From: Bartonella harrusi
GTDB lineage: Bacteria; Pseudomonadota; Alphaproteobacteria; Rhizobiales; Rhizobiaceae
Direction of reading: 5' to 3'
Assembly: GCF_024297065.1 (NCBI RefSeq)
Contig: NZ_CP101114.1
Coordinates: 1,552,501-1,616,500, forward strand
Length of the DNA stretch: 64,000 nucleotides
The translations under genes and the position numbers were made by a program. This document shows positions 19,633-28,388 of this stretch, one piece after another. The notes under the pieces were generated by a model. That model was given only the letters and a program-made list of their open reading frames with translations, ran no database searches and had not been told where the DNA came from. Position 1 is the first letter of the stretch. Every line of letters begins with the position of its first letter.

Positions 19633-20029
19633 AAGAGAGCATAAAAAACGCATGGGAATTAAAATTTATAATATAATCAATAACATTGATACCCACAGAA
19701 AACCAATTTATCATTCAAAAACAGATTAAATTGACAAGAAAACCGTTAGCAAACAAAATCAAACCAGCAATGACTTTTTTTACCCATATCGTCATCCCGT
19801 AATATTTTTAAAGGTGCAATAATCGGCTAATTTTCGCAAACGATTGCTCATCAAAAAAGCGGGAAGAAAAATTGACCAAAATCCCTTCAAAAGAGTGAAC
19901 CTGCATTACAACAGTTGCACTTTAATGTAAGAAAAACCAACAAGCAAACTTGCCTTCATTGTGATTGACGATCTCAAGAAATTGCCCTAAGAATGAGATC
20001 AGTGGTTTTGGTCGTATACGCAGCGATCA

Positions 20030-20215
20030 ATAGGGCCTGGAAGCCTGAAAAACTCGAACACAAAAAATGAACCCGCTTTGCGGGTATCCCGGGATTCCGG
20101 GGACTCTTGTTATGTCCAAGTGCTCTAAGCACTAAAAGCAAGAGGCTGTTTAGGTTCAGCACTTCCAGTCCCCGGAATACAAATGCGAGGGCGCTCGCAG
20201 CCGGTGGGGGATAAA
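20030..20215 (+). ncRNA. Brt-type regulatory RNA, copy 1 (boundaries approximate)
   Basis: A strong secondary structure: a short GAACCCGCTTTGCGGGT hairpin, then a long stem pairing ATTCCGGGGACT (about 20093) with AGTCCCCGGAAT (about 20168). Inside that stem are CTCTTG/CAAGAG and AGTGCTCTAAGCACT, followed by a GCGAGGGCGCTCGC hairpin just before the XRE start. Brt RNAs of B. henselae are described as roughly 190-nt transcripts placed directly ahead of XRE-type regulators that control badA. Position, size and fold agree. An 86-codon antisense frame over it is an artefact of the stem. Confidence 0.7.
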
Positions 20216-20285
20216 GTGCAAGCAAAAAATCCACATTTGAATGATATTTCTATAGGCAAAAAAATTCGCTTTAGAAGAAGCATCA
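20216..20285 (+). pseudogene. Truncated 5' end of XRE regulator (copy 1)
   Basis: After the first Brt RNA, a GTG start and about 22 codons identical or nearly identical to the intact regulator (NPHLNDISIGKKIRFRRS) are present. The frame then runs into the start of the second repeat unit and is lost. It is a dead fragment created by the tandem duplication. Confidence 0.8.
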
Positions 20286-20699
20286 TAAAGAGAGCATAAA
20301 AAATGCACGGGAATTAAAATTTATAATATAATCAATAACATTGATACCCACAGAAAACCAATTTATCATTCAAAAACAGATTAAATTGACAAGAAAACCG
20401 TTAGCAAACAAAATCAAACCAGCAATGACTTTTTTTACCCATATCGTCATCTCATAATATTTTTGAAGGTGCAATAATCGGCTAATTTTCGCAAACGATT
20501 GCTCATCAAAAAAAGCGTGAAGAACAATTGACCAAAATCCCTTCAAAAGAGTGAACCTGCATTACAACAGTTGCACTTTAATGTAAGAAAAACCAACAAG
20601 CAAACTTGTCTTCACTGTGCTTACCTTCATTGTGATTGACGATCTCAAGAAATTGCCCTAAGAATGAGATCAGTGGTTTTGGTCGTATACGCAGCGATC

Positions 20700-20886
20700 A
20701 ATAGGGCCTGGAAGCCTGAAAAACCTAAACACAAAAAATGAACCCGCTTTGCGGGTATCCCGGGAGTCCGGGGGCTCTTGTTATGTCCAAGTGCTCTAAG
20801 CACTAAAAGCAAGAGGCTGTTTAGGTTCAGCACTTCCAGTCCCCGGAATACAAATGCGAGGGCGCTCGCAGCTGGTGGGGGATAAA
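20700..20886 (+). ncRNA. Brt-type regulatory RNA, copy 2 (boundaries approximate)
   Basis: The same element as the first copy, with a few substitutions in the stem (AGTCCGGGGGCT in place of ATTCCGGGGACT) that weaken but keep the pairing with the CCCCGG arm. It lies immediately ahead of the intact XRE gene, the arrangement known for Brt/Trp pairs. The GCGAGGGCGCTCGC hairpin just before the start codon could act as an attenuator or hide the ribosome-binding site. Confidence 0.72.
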
Positions 20887-21249
20887 GTGCAAACGAAAAA
20901 TCCACATTTGAATGATATTTCTATAGGCAAAAAAATTCGCTTCAGAAGAAGCCTCATGGGGCTTTCTCAAAAACAATTAGGCAAGCATTTAGGTATAACA
21001 TTTCAACAAATCCAAAAATATGAAAAAGGCTTGAACCGCGTGGGCGCAGGACGTCTACAAGAAATTGCTCATATCTTAGAGGTTCCCATTTCCTTCTTTT
21101 ATGCGGATATCGCAACAAAAGAAGATAGCACATACCACCATGATGAAAAAATAACCAGCAAAGACGAATATCAACTTTTAAAAACTTTCAGAGTCCTCAA
21201 ACCCGAAAAACAAAAAGCAATCTTGCGATTGGTTTCTGATCTAATGTAA
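20887..21249 (+). CDS. XRE-family DNA-binding regulator (Trp-type, paired with Brt RNA)
   Basis: About 120 residues. A Cro/C1 helix-turn-helix covers about residues 10-65: GLSQKQLGKHLGITFQQIQK, then YEKGLNRVGAGRLQEIAHIL. A region with PISFFYADI and a C-terminal helix LLKTFRVLKPEKQKAILRLV follow. The GTG at 20887, with GGGGG five bases ahead, is the likely start. An in-frame ATG at 20854 lies inside the RNA hairpin. In Bartonella such proteins are encoded behind Brt RNAs and reported to bind the badA promoter. Here the target may be one of the autotransporters, but nothing in the window proves it. Confidence 0.82.
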   Translation: MQTKNPHLNDISIGKKIRFRRSLMGLSQKQLGKHLGITFQQIQKYEKGLNRVGAGRLQEIAHILEVPISFFYADIATKEDSTYHHDEKITSKDEYQLLKTFRVLKPEKQKAILRLVSDLM

Positions 21250-21369
21250 AAGAACTATATTTTTTATAATTTTAGTGAATCTTTCTTAAATAAACGCTTT
21301 TATAATTTATAGAACTTTGATTTATAAAGATAATTTACTTTTTTACCTGTTAAATGAGTCCCCCAAAAT

Positions 21370-21830
21370 ATTGTAAGATTCTTTCATTTCAAAACATTCC
21401 ACACCTGCTTATGTTGGATCAATCAAAACCATCCCCTTGCACATTATAAATGAGATTATCACGTGGATAAAAGAGAGAGAAGAAAGGCGTAAAAATGCCT
21501 GTAATGTATTGTCTCAGATACCAAGGGCTCTTGCAACAGGGCTCTTGCAACATTGGGAAGCGGTAAAGAATATGATGGCGCCGGTTTGTACCGTCATAAG
21601 CATAAAGATGATGGTGCTCAGTGGCTTTTACGCTATACCATTCACGGGGGCGGCGTCGTAAAATGAGCTTGGGGGCTTTAAGAGATGTCTCTTTAAAACA
21701 AACCTGTGAATTGGCAACACAATAGCGTTCTATTCTTTATGAAGAGCGTGATCCCATGAAAGAAAATGATAAACAAAAACGTGAGGCAATGCGTAATCAT
21801 TACTGAAAGGATTAAATGAAAATTACAAAG
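21370..21830 (+). pseudogene. Degraded P4-type integrase N-terminal fragment, copy A
   Basis: The segment begins with a flank (GGATCAATCAAAACCATCCC near 21415) that recurs twice elsewhere in the window. It then encodes, in broken frames, the Arm DNA-binding (DUF4102) start of a tyrosine recombinase: YDGAGLYRHKHKDDGAQWLL, RYTIH and LRDVSLKQ-like stretches. In-frame stops (for example in CAATAGCG and TACTGA) and frameshifts destroy it. No catalytic domain follows. Confidence 0.75.
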
Positions 21831-21896
21831 TAAAAAGCGAAAACGATACTAAAAAGAGTGTTGTTCCTTTCGTAGTACTCTAAGAACAAACACGTA

Positions 21897-22187
21897 ATGA
21901 ATAAACGAGAAAAACTTCAGCAAGGCTATGATGGAGCCGGCTTGTACCTTCATAAGCGTAAAGATGGTGATGTTCCATGGCTTTTACGCTACACCATTCA
22001 CAGGCGGCGTCGTAAAATGGGCTTGAGGGCTTTAAGAGATGTCTCTTTAAAACAAGCGCGTGAATGCGCAACCCAATGGCGTTCTGTTTTGCATGAGGGT
22101 CATGCCCCCCTTAAAGAACGTGAAAAACAAAAACGCGAGACAATGCGTAACCATTACTGGAAATATTACATGAAAATTACAAAGTAA
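21897..22187 (+). pseudogene. Integrase N-terminal stump, copy B (open 96-codon frame)
   Basis: The frame encodes GYDGAGLYLHKRKDGDVPWL, then LRYTIHRRRRKMGLRALRD and VSLKQARECATQWRSVL, the DUF4102 Arm-binding domain of P4-type phage integrases. It stops after about 96 residues with no catalytic R-H-R-Y core. It is a tandem duplicate of copy A, offset by about 353 bp. Its ATG comes from the flank shared by both copies (CGTAATGAATAAACGAG). It may still be translated, but it cannot act as a recombinase. Confidence 0.75.
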
Positions 22188-22605
22188 AAAGCAAAAACGA
22201 TACTAAAAAAGTGCTATTCCTTTCATAGTGCTCTACGAACAAACACGTAATGAATAAACGAGAAAAACTTTAGAAAGACAATGCATGATACAATCATTAT
22301 AAATTGTAAAATGTAACCATCGCAAGGGAAACAATTGACAGGAGATAAGCAGTTCACTAAATTGAAGCGCTGTCAAAGAGATCCGCATGTGGCTTGGCGT
22401 AAAATATTCAAGCTTTCTTAATTCTTAACAACCAAGAGAATGACAAATTAAAAAATGAATCGACCCGTATTACTTATAGGAAAAAATAAGTATACATGAA
22501 AGTAAGACCTCTAAAACCAATAATATGATTTAATATTCTTGGCCAACTCATACTCTTATAAGGGTTGCCTAAGGAAAAAAGAGAGAAGGACAGGAGTATG
22601 GAAAA
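22188..22605. other. Intergenic ahead of asd, 418 bp
   Basis: The first 85 bases repeat the tail of integrase copy A (AAACGATACTAAAAA to GAGAAAAACTT). The rest is unique AT-rich DNA that must contain the asd promoter. No gene is seen. Confidence 0.55.
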
Positions 22606-23637
22606 ATGAGTTTTAAAGTTGCAATTGTTGGCGCAACTGGAAATGTTGGTCGTGAAATGCTTACAATTCTAGAAGAGCGTGGTTTTCCTGCTCATGGAAT
22701 CGTTCCTTTGGCATCACGACGCTCCTTAGGGCAAAATGTTTCTTATGGTGATAAAACTTTAAAAGTAAAAGCACTTGATAATTATGATTTTTCTGACACG
22801 GATCTTTGCCTTATGTCTGCGGGCGGAAGTATTTCCAAAGAATATGCCCCTAAAATTGCCGCGTCCGGATGTGTGGTCATCGACAATTCATCCACTTGGC
22901 GCTATGATACCAACATCCCATTAATTGTGCCTGAGGTGAATGCACAAGCCATTGATGCATTTTCTAAGCGCAATATTATCGCTAATCCCAATTGTTCAAC
23001 AATTCAACTTGTTTTAGCATTAAAACCTCTCCACGATGCAGCAAGCATCAAACGTGTTGTTGTATCCACTTATCAATCAGTCTCTGGAGCTGGTAAAGAA
23101 GGAATGGATGAACTTTTTGAACAGTCACGAGCTGTTTTTGTTGCAGATCCCATCACATCAAAAAAATTCACCAAACGCATCGCCTTTAATGTCATTCCCC
23201 ATATCGACGTTTTCATGGAAGATGGTTATACAAAAGAAGAATGGAAAATGACGGTTGAGACAAAGAAAATTCTTGACCCGAAAATCAAATTAACAGCAAC
23301 TGCTGTCCGTGTTCCTGTCTTTATTGGTCATGCTGAAGCTGTTCATGTTGAATTTGAAAAACCACTCAGCGCCCACGAAGCACAAGCGCTTCTCCGCGAT
23401 GCACCTGGTTGCCAAGTAATTGATAAGCACGAAGATGGTGGTTATAAAACACCCTATGAAGGCACGGGTGAAGATGATACCTTCATTAGCCGCATTCGTG
23501 AAGATATTACCGTTGAAAATGGTCTAGCTTTCTGGGTTGTCGCCGACAATTTAAGAAAGGGAGCAGCACTCAATGCAATTCAAATTGCTGAATTGCTTAT
23601 CTTCCGTAATTTGATAAAGCCCAAATCAGCAGCCTAA
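22606..23637 (+). CDS. asd: Aspartate-semialdehyde dehydrogenase
   Basis: 343 residues. It reduces aspartyl phosphate to aspartate semialdehyde on the path to lysine, diaminopimelate, threonine and methionine. The NADP-binding GATGNVGREM (residues 9-18), the active-site cysteine C130 in NPNCSTIQ, QSVSGAGKEG, and RVPVFIGHAEAVHVE with the catalytic histidine are all present. AGGAG precedes the ATG. The gene is single and followed by its own terminator. Confidence 0.96.
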   Translation: MSFKVAIVGATGNVGREMLTILEERGFPAHGIVPLASRRSLGQNVSYGDKTLKVKALDNYDFSDTDLCLMSAGGSISKEYAPKIAASGCVVIDNSSTWRYDTNIPLIVPEVNAQAIDAFSKRNIIANPNCSTIQLVLALKPLHDAASIKRVVVSTYQSVSGAGKEGMDELFEQSRAVFVADPITSKKFTKRIAFNVIPHIDVFMEDGYTKEEWKMTVETKKILDPKIKLTATAVRVPVFIGHAEAVHVEFEKPLSAHEAQALLRDAPGCQVIDKHEDGGYKTPYEGTGEDDTFISRIREDITVENGLAFWVVADNLRKGAALNAIQIAELLIFRNLIKPKSAA

Positions 23638-23645
23638 ACAAAAAG

Positions 23646-23685
23646 CAGCATGAAGTGAAAATGCTTCATGCTGTTATGTTTTTTC
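23646..23685 (+). terminator. Rho-independent terminator after asd
   Basis: A perfect ten-base stem (CAGCATGAAG / CTTCATGCTG) with an eight-base loop is followed by TTATGTTTTTT. Confidence 0.9.
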
Positions 23686-23713
23686 TGTCATCTCAATAAT
23701 CGTTAGATTTGCT

Positions 23714-24388
23714 TTATCTCTGTGGAGCAGGATAAGTTACAATACGGTAGCGCGTTTCATTGCGTTCAAAATTTTTGAAATTAACATCATCTGGAAAAAA
23801 AGGGTTATACGCATTTACGTGTTTTACTGAAACACCTTGTGCTGTTGGTGATGGATTCAAAATTGTTCGTTCATCCCTTTTTTTAACCCCTGTGGGGTCA
23901 AGAATCACATCTGTTCTGTGGTACAATTGTTGCACATTTTTGCGTATTTTCTGAGGCAGTGTAAGAGTTTTAGAGCCCGAAACTGTCTGCTGTCCTCTTT
24001 TCTTTTGTGCCTTTACCATAGAATTTGGTTTTACATGCATCTTTGTAAAAGAAATCACAGGAACATCGTTGACATTGACATAACGCGCAGATGCCCAACC
24101 AACTCTTCCCCTATAACCAAGAAAACACCAGGTCTTATGAGAAAGACACCCATTAATCTGCACTTTTGCTCCCGTTGGAATATTTGCAATCACTTTATAA
24201 GTTGTTGCTGGACCTGTGCGTAAAACCACCTGCCCTGTTGCAACACGAGCAACGGTTCCAATCGCTGCATGAGGAGCGGCCATTGCCATCTCGACTCCAT
24301 TCAAAGCGAATAAAATCCCACCAAAAGACAATAAACGCCCAAAAGACAATAAACGCATTGTAGCTAATAAAAATTTCTCTTTTAACAT
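23714..24388 (-). CDS. Secreted SH3-domain protein (DUF1058-like)
   Basis: 224 residues. The hydrophobic N-terminus, with a duplicated LLSFGRLLSFGG, ends near AMAAPHA and looks like a signal peptide. One bacterial SH3 domain follows at about residues 45-105 (ATGQVVLRTGPATTYKVIAN, TGAKVQINGCLS, WCFLGYRGRVGWASARYVNV). The remaining half is low in recognisable domains, basic and proline-containing. Alphaproteobacterial relatives are periplasmic proteins of unknown role, probably cell-wall associated. GAGGAAAAAAG precedes the ATG. Confidence 0.8.
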   Translation of the reverse strand: MLKEKFLLATMRLLSFGRLLSFGGILFALNGVEMAMAAPHAAIGTVARVATGQVVLRTGPATTYKVIANIPTGAKVQINGCLSHKTWCFLGYRGRVGWASARYVNVNDVPVISFTKMHVKPNSMVKAQKKRGQQTVSGSKTLTLPQKIRKNVQQLYHRTDVILDPTGVKKRDERTILNPSPTAQGVSVKHVNAYNPFFPDDVNFKNFERNETRYRIVTYPAPQR

Positions 24389-24910
24389 TCTTTTTTCCTC
24401 TCCAAAATATAAAAGGCAAAATATTCACTTTTTCAAATAATTTGCTGTATTTAGTTCAAGTGGATACGCATTCTTGATCTCTTAAAGACCCATCCCATTT
24501 TGAGAAAATTTCTCTTACCTTATCCTCTACCGCTTCCATACACACGAGCTCTTGTCTTGAGGATTTTGCCTTGATTATGCAAGTTTCTCCATTCTTCTCG
24601 TAGATTTACCGCCAAAACGTTATCTTACTGGTTAGCTCTTCAGCCAATCATTCATGTAAAGAAGTTTTGAAAGCGTCATTGGTTCCTCGAAAAATGGTGA
24701 AGAGTCAAAAATTTATTGCCTGAATTTGAGCGAAGAGTATCGAGCAAATGATGTGTTTTTGCAAAAATACTTACAGTAGAAAAAAATAATATTTTCTTTT
24801 GCATAAAAATGATTGAATATTCTATGAAGCTTTTATAGTCTCATATCTCCATAAAATAGAAATATATTAAAACTTTCCTTAAAAAAGCTTGGAAAGAAAG
24901 GCAAAAACAC
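24389..24910. other. Divergent intergenic region ahead of metQ, 522 bp
   Basis: It lies between the SH3 gene and metQ. I looked for a SAM-II type riboswitch, which often controls such genes in alphaproteobacteria, and did not see its core. No gene or repeat is recognised. Confidence 0.5.
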
Positions 24911-25729
24911 ATGACATTAAAGAAATTCTCTTGGAAAACCACACTTGGATTACTCCTTTCTCTCTTTACATTCTTTTTGTCTCCGAGCTTTTCCATGGCA
25001 GCAGACAAATCAAAAATCAAACTCGGTGTTATGGAAGGACATGAAGCAACTGTTTGGAAAGTTGCTGCCGAACAAGCAAAAAAAGCAGGTTTAGAGATTG
25101 AACTTGTTTATTTTTCCGATTACACTCTACCAAACGATGCGGTCAATGCAGGCGATATTGATGCCAATGCTTTTCAACACACACCTTATCTGAATAACCA
25201 GATTGAACAGCGTGGTTACAAACTTTCCGTTGTTGGATACACATTCATTGCCCCAATTGGTGTCTATTCCCACAAAATAAAACAGTTAAAAGAACTTCAT
25301 GATGGAGCACAGGTTGGCATTCCCAATGATCCATCAAATGGTGGAAGAGCTTTACTTCTTCTCAATTCTCTAGGTCTTATTAAGTTAAAAGATCCTCATG
25401 ATATTCTTGCAACACCACTTGATATTGTTGAAAACCCTAAAAACTTACAAATTCGTGAATTAGATGCCGGCATGTTAGGGCGAGCACTCAATGATTTTGA
25501 CATTGCGGTTATCAACACAAACTGGGCGTTGGTCTCTGGATTAAATTTAGAAAAAGATGCTCTTGCATGGGAAAAAGCAGAAAATAACCCTTACAACAAT
25601 ATCATTGTAGTGCGAACTGCCGAAAAAGATGAGCCATGGGTTAAAAAATTAGTTTCTGCTTACAATAGTGAGCCTGTTCGTGCAAAAATCAAAGAAATTT
25701 TTGGACCAGCTGCGCAGACATCTTGGTAA
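24911..25729 (+). CDS. metQ: Methionine ABC transporter substrate-binding protein
   Basis: A 272-residue NlpA/MetQ-family protein. A signal peptide (LGLLLSLFTFFLSPSFSMAA) is followed by KIKLGVMEGHEATVWKVA, DYTLPNDAVNAGDIDANAFQ and HTPYLNNQ, which are the family hallmarks. GIPNDPSNGGRALLLL and AVINTNWAL contribute to the ligand pocket. There is no lipobox cysteine, so it is likely a soluble periplasmic protein rather than a lipoprotein. It is followed by metN and metI in the same direction and binds D- or L-methionine for import. Confidence 0.93.
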   Translation: MTLKKFSWKTTLGLLLSLFTFFLSPSFSMAADKSKIKLGVMEGHEATVWKVAAEQAKKAGLEIELVYFSDYTLPNDAVNAGDIDANAFQHTPYLNNQIEQRGYKLSVVGYTFIAPIGVYSHKIKQLKELHDGAQVGIPNDPSNGGRALLLLNSLGLIKLKDPHDILATPLDIVENPKNLQIRELDAGMLGRALNDFDIAVINTNWALVSGLNLEKDALAWEKAENNPYNNIIVVRTAEKDEPWVKKLVSAYNSEPVRAKIKEIFGPAAQTSW

Positions 25730-25778
25730 TTGTGCCAAATATCCTGGTAATTTTACCCAATCGCTTGGGAAGTATTGA

Positions 25779-26813
25779 ATGGAAAAACCCGCTCTGATCT
25801 CCTTAAAAAACATCAGCCGTTGTTACAGCAAAACGGCTGGTTTTCCAGCAATTGATAATTTATTTCTAGATATCCATGCCGGCGAAATCCTTGGCATTAT
25901 CGGACGCAGCGGAGCGGGAAAGTCCACACTTATTCGTTGTTTAAATGGCTTAGAGAAAATTGATACGGGGGACATTCTTTTTGAAGGAACCAACATTTCA
26001 AATTTGACAGAGACACAATGGGCGCCTTACCGTCAACGTATTGGCATGATTTTTCAACATTTCAATCTTTTGTCATCACAAAATATTCTTGATAACATTG
26101 CATTACCCCTTAAATTAAAAGGTATAAACAAAAAACAGCGCCATAAACGCGCTCTTGAGCTTATTGAACTCGTAGGATTATGTGGTAAAGAATACTGTTA
26201 TCCAGTGGAACTTTCAGGGGGACAGAAACAACGTGTTGGTATTGCACGTTCCCTCGCCGCTAATCCTAAAATATTATTATCAGATGAAGCAACCTCTGCT
26301 CTTGATCCTGAAACAACACAATCCATTCTAGAACTTCTTGCTGATATCAATAACCGCCTCAATCTTACCATTGTGCTCATTACCCACGAAATGGAAGTTG
26401 TGCGCACTATTGCCCATCGTGTTATTGTCCTCAATCAAGGACGCATTGTGGAAGAAGGACGTGTGAAAGATATTTTCACATCACCACAAGAAGAGACAAC
26501 CATTGCCATGCTCAAACTTGTTACTCCACAACTTCCTGAAAAATTTGCAAAAAATCTTAAACCGATCGGTCAAGAAGCCGTCATTGAAATTAATATTGCC
26601 GGTGAAATTGCCCAACAGCCTTTTCTCCATCTTCTTGAAGATGCAATCGGTTTAAGAGCACGTATTCTACATGGTGGCATTGATACAGTTCAAGGAGAAA
26701 CCATCGGTCGTTTATTCTTAGGTCTTCCAAGCCAAAATAAAGAGGCGTTAGAAAACGCCGTCAAATGGTTGAGTGAAAAAGGGCGCTATTGCGAGGTGTT
26801 AGGTTATGTTTAA
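25779..26813 (+). CDS. metN: Methionine ABC transporter ATPase
   Basis: 344 residues. Walker A GRSGAGKS is at 42-49, the signature is LSGGQKQRVGIARSLA, and Walker B is ILLSDEATSALDP. The C-terminal NIL regulatory domain (about 265-344) is the sensor for methionine trans-inhibition in this family. It overlaps metI by eight bases. Confidence 0.95.
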   Translation: MEKPALISLKNISRCYSKTAGFPAIDNLFLDIHAGEILGIIGRSGAGKSTLIRCLNGLEKIDTGDILFEGTNISNLTETQWAPYRQRIGMIFQHFNLLSSQNILDNIALPLKLKGINKKQRHKRALELIELVGLCGKEYCYPVELSGGQKQRVGIARSLAANPKILLSDEATSALDPETTQSILELLADINNRLNLTIVLITHEMEVVRTIAHRVIVLNQGRIVEEGRVKDIFTSPQEETTIAMLKLVTPQLPEKFAKNLKPIGQEAVIEINIAGEIAQQPFLHLLEDAIGLRARILHGGIDTVQGETIGRLFLGLPSQNKEALENAVKWLSEKGRYCEVLGYV

Positions 26814-27465
26814 TATTCTCTCTCATGAACTTTTCAGAGCCATTTTTGACACGATAATGATGACAATAAGCGCTTCTTTTATGGCCCTCATTATCGGGCT
26901 CCCCCTTGGTCTTGTGCTTTATACAACAGCTCGTGGAGGAATTTTTGCCTCATGCCTCATCAATCGCCCTTTGAGTATTATCATTGATAGCCTTCGTGCC
27001 ATTCCATTTATTATTCTTGCATTTTACCTTCTTCCCCTTACGCGTATCGTTGTAGGAAGAGGTGTAGGCATGCCTGCTGTCATCTTTGTCCTAACCATTT
27101 CAGCTATTCCTTTTTATGCAAGAATGGCAGAGCTCTCGTTTAAAACAGTTGAGAATGGTCTCATTGAAGCAGTCCGTTCTATGGGAGCAAGTCGTCTTCA
27201 AATTATTAGACATGTTCTTATTCCTGAAGCACTCCCTAGCCTAATCACGGGTTTTACCGTCATGATTATTTCTCTTATCGGAGCCACTTCACTTGCTGGA
27301 TATCTTGGCGGAGGTGGTTTAGGTGATATGGCGATCCGCTATGGCTATCAACGTTATAACACCCCCATTATGACAAGTGTTATCATTCTTTTGATCATTC
27401 TCAATGTCATAACTCAATGGTCTTCTGACAAAATTGTACAAAAACTCGACAAAACAAAGCATTAA
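26806..27465 (+). CDS. metI: Methionine ABC transporter permease
   Basis: A 219-residue inner-membrane permease with five predicted helices and the EAA loop EAVRSMGASRLQIIRHVLIP. The C-terminal GATSLAGYLGGGGLGDMAI is typical of MetI. It is translationally coupled to metN. Its last 86 codons have been duplicated directly downstream. Confidence 0.95.
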   Translation: MFNILSHELFRAIFDTIMMTISASFMALIIGLPLGLVLYTTARGGIFASCLINRPLSIIIDSLRAIPFIILAFYLLPLTRIVVGRGVGMPAVIFVLTISAIPFYARMAELSFKTVENGLIEAVRSMGASRLQIIRHVLIPEALPSLITGFTVMIISLIGATSLAGYLGGGGLGDMAIRYGYQRYNTPIMTSVIILLIILNVITQWSSDKIVQKLDKTKH

Positions 27466-27479
27466 AAAAATTTAGAAAT

Positions 27480-27737
27480 AGGCATGTTCTTATTCCTGAA
27501 GCATTCCCTCGCCTGATCACAGGTTTTACCGTCATGATTATTTCTCTTATCGGAGCCACTTCACTTGCTGGATATCTTGGCGGAGGTGGTTTAGGTGATA
27601 TGGCGATCCGCTATGGCTATCAACGTTATAACATCCCCATTATGACAAGCGTTATCATTTTTTTGATCATTCTCAATGTCATAACTCAATGGTCTTCTGA
27701 CAAAATTGTACAAAAACTCGACAAAACAAAGCATTAA
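27480..27737 (+). pseudogene. Duplicated 3' end of metI
   Basis: A direct repeat, offset by 272 bp, of the last part of metI, starting at CATGTTCTTATTCCTGAAGC and ending with the same stop and AAAAAAATTTAGAAAT tail. It keeps an open 67-codon frame for the last two helices (ATG 27534), with a few changes (Thr to Ile in YNTPIM). It has no promoter or domain of its own, and I consider it a non-functional remnant. Confidence 0.88.
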
Positions 27738-27743
27738 AAAAAT

Positions 27744-28226
27744 TTAGAAATCTGCGGACGTCTCACCAACCATAGCAATGATAAGCCACTGAGCGGTAAG
27801 AGCAGGCTTTTTAAACTGTTCAATTTCTAACGTTACGCCATAGTGAAAAACAACGCGACCAGAAGGGCGGATTTCAGCATCATTTAAAACAAAACGCGCA
27901 CGCACCCGTGCCCCTGTTTTTACAGGGCTCATAAAACGCACTTTATCAAAACCATAATTAATCCCCATTGTTGCTCCTTCCAACTCTGGAAGAGCCTCAT
28001 AAGCGAGTGTAGACAAAAGCGATAATGTTAAAAAACCATGAGCAATAGTACCACCAAAAGAGGTTTTTTTAGCTCTTTCCTCATTAACATGAATCCATTG
28101 ATGATCATCTGTTGCGCATGCAAATTGGTTAATCATATCCTGCGTCACAAGATGCCACTGCGACAAACCCATTTCTTTTCCTATGAAATCTGCGATATCT
28201 TGTACTGCTATTTTTCGTTGCATCAC
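27744..28226 (-). CDS. MaoC-family (R)-specific enoyl-CoA hydratase
   Basis: 160 residues with a single hot-dog domain. The hydratase motif is in ATDDHQWIHVNEERAKKTSF (catalytic Asp and His spaced D-x4-H), followed by FGGTIAHGFLTLSLL. It probably hydrates trans-2-enoyl-CoA to (R)-3-hydroxyacyl-CoA. No polyhydroxyalkanoate or fatty-acid genes are nearby, so the physiological substrate is open. It is convergent with the metI duplication; its stop lies seven bases from the repeat end. Confidence 0.88.
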   Translation of the reverse strand: MMQRKIAVQDIADFIGKEMGLSQWHLVTQDMINQFACATDDHQWIHVNEERAKKTSFGGTIAHGFLTLSLLSTLAYEALPELEGATMGINYGFDKVRFMSPVKTGARVRARFVLNDAEIRPSGRVVFHYGVTLEIEQFKKPALTAQWLIIAMVGETSADF

Positions 28227-28388
28227 GCCATTCCTGTTTTATTTGACAAAAGCCAACACACCCTCTTGCTTTTATAGAATCCATTGATTAGAGCATCAAG
28301 AATAAAAGGTTAACGATCTGAAGAGCAATCACATTTTATGAGCAAAAAAGTATTCTGGAGCAAAATAATTTTTAAATAGGAAGAAATC

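Larger units (their letters stand above)
19633..20956 (+). repeat. Tandem direct duplication of a Brt-RNA unit (two copies of about 655-670 bp)
   Basis: Copy 1 runs from about 19633 to 20285 and copy 2 from about 20288 to 20956. Both begin at AGAGAGCATAAAA and end inside the 5' part of an XRE gene. They are nearly identical. Copy 2 has a 16-base insertion near 20610-20635 made of a repeated local sequence (CTTCACTGTGCTTACC). Copy 1 therefore carries only the first codons of the regulator, while copy 2 is joined to the full gene. Confidence 0.9.

Noticed and set aside
19974..20234. 86-codon minus-strand frame, and its twin at 20645-20905
   Set aside because: Both are exact antisense of the Brt-type RNA stems; the Leu-rich product is a by-product of the RNA sequence.
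24389..24910. SAM riboswitch upstream of metQ
   Set aside because: Looked for because such elements are common before methionine genes in alphaproteobacteria; no matching core or pseudoknot was seen.
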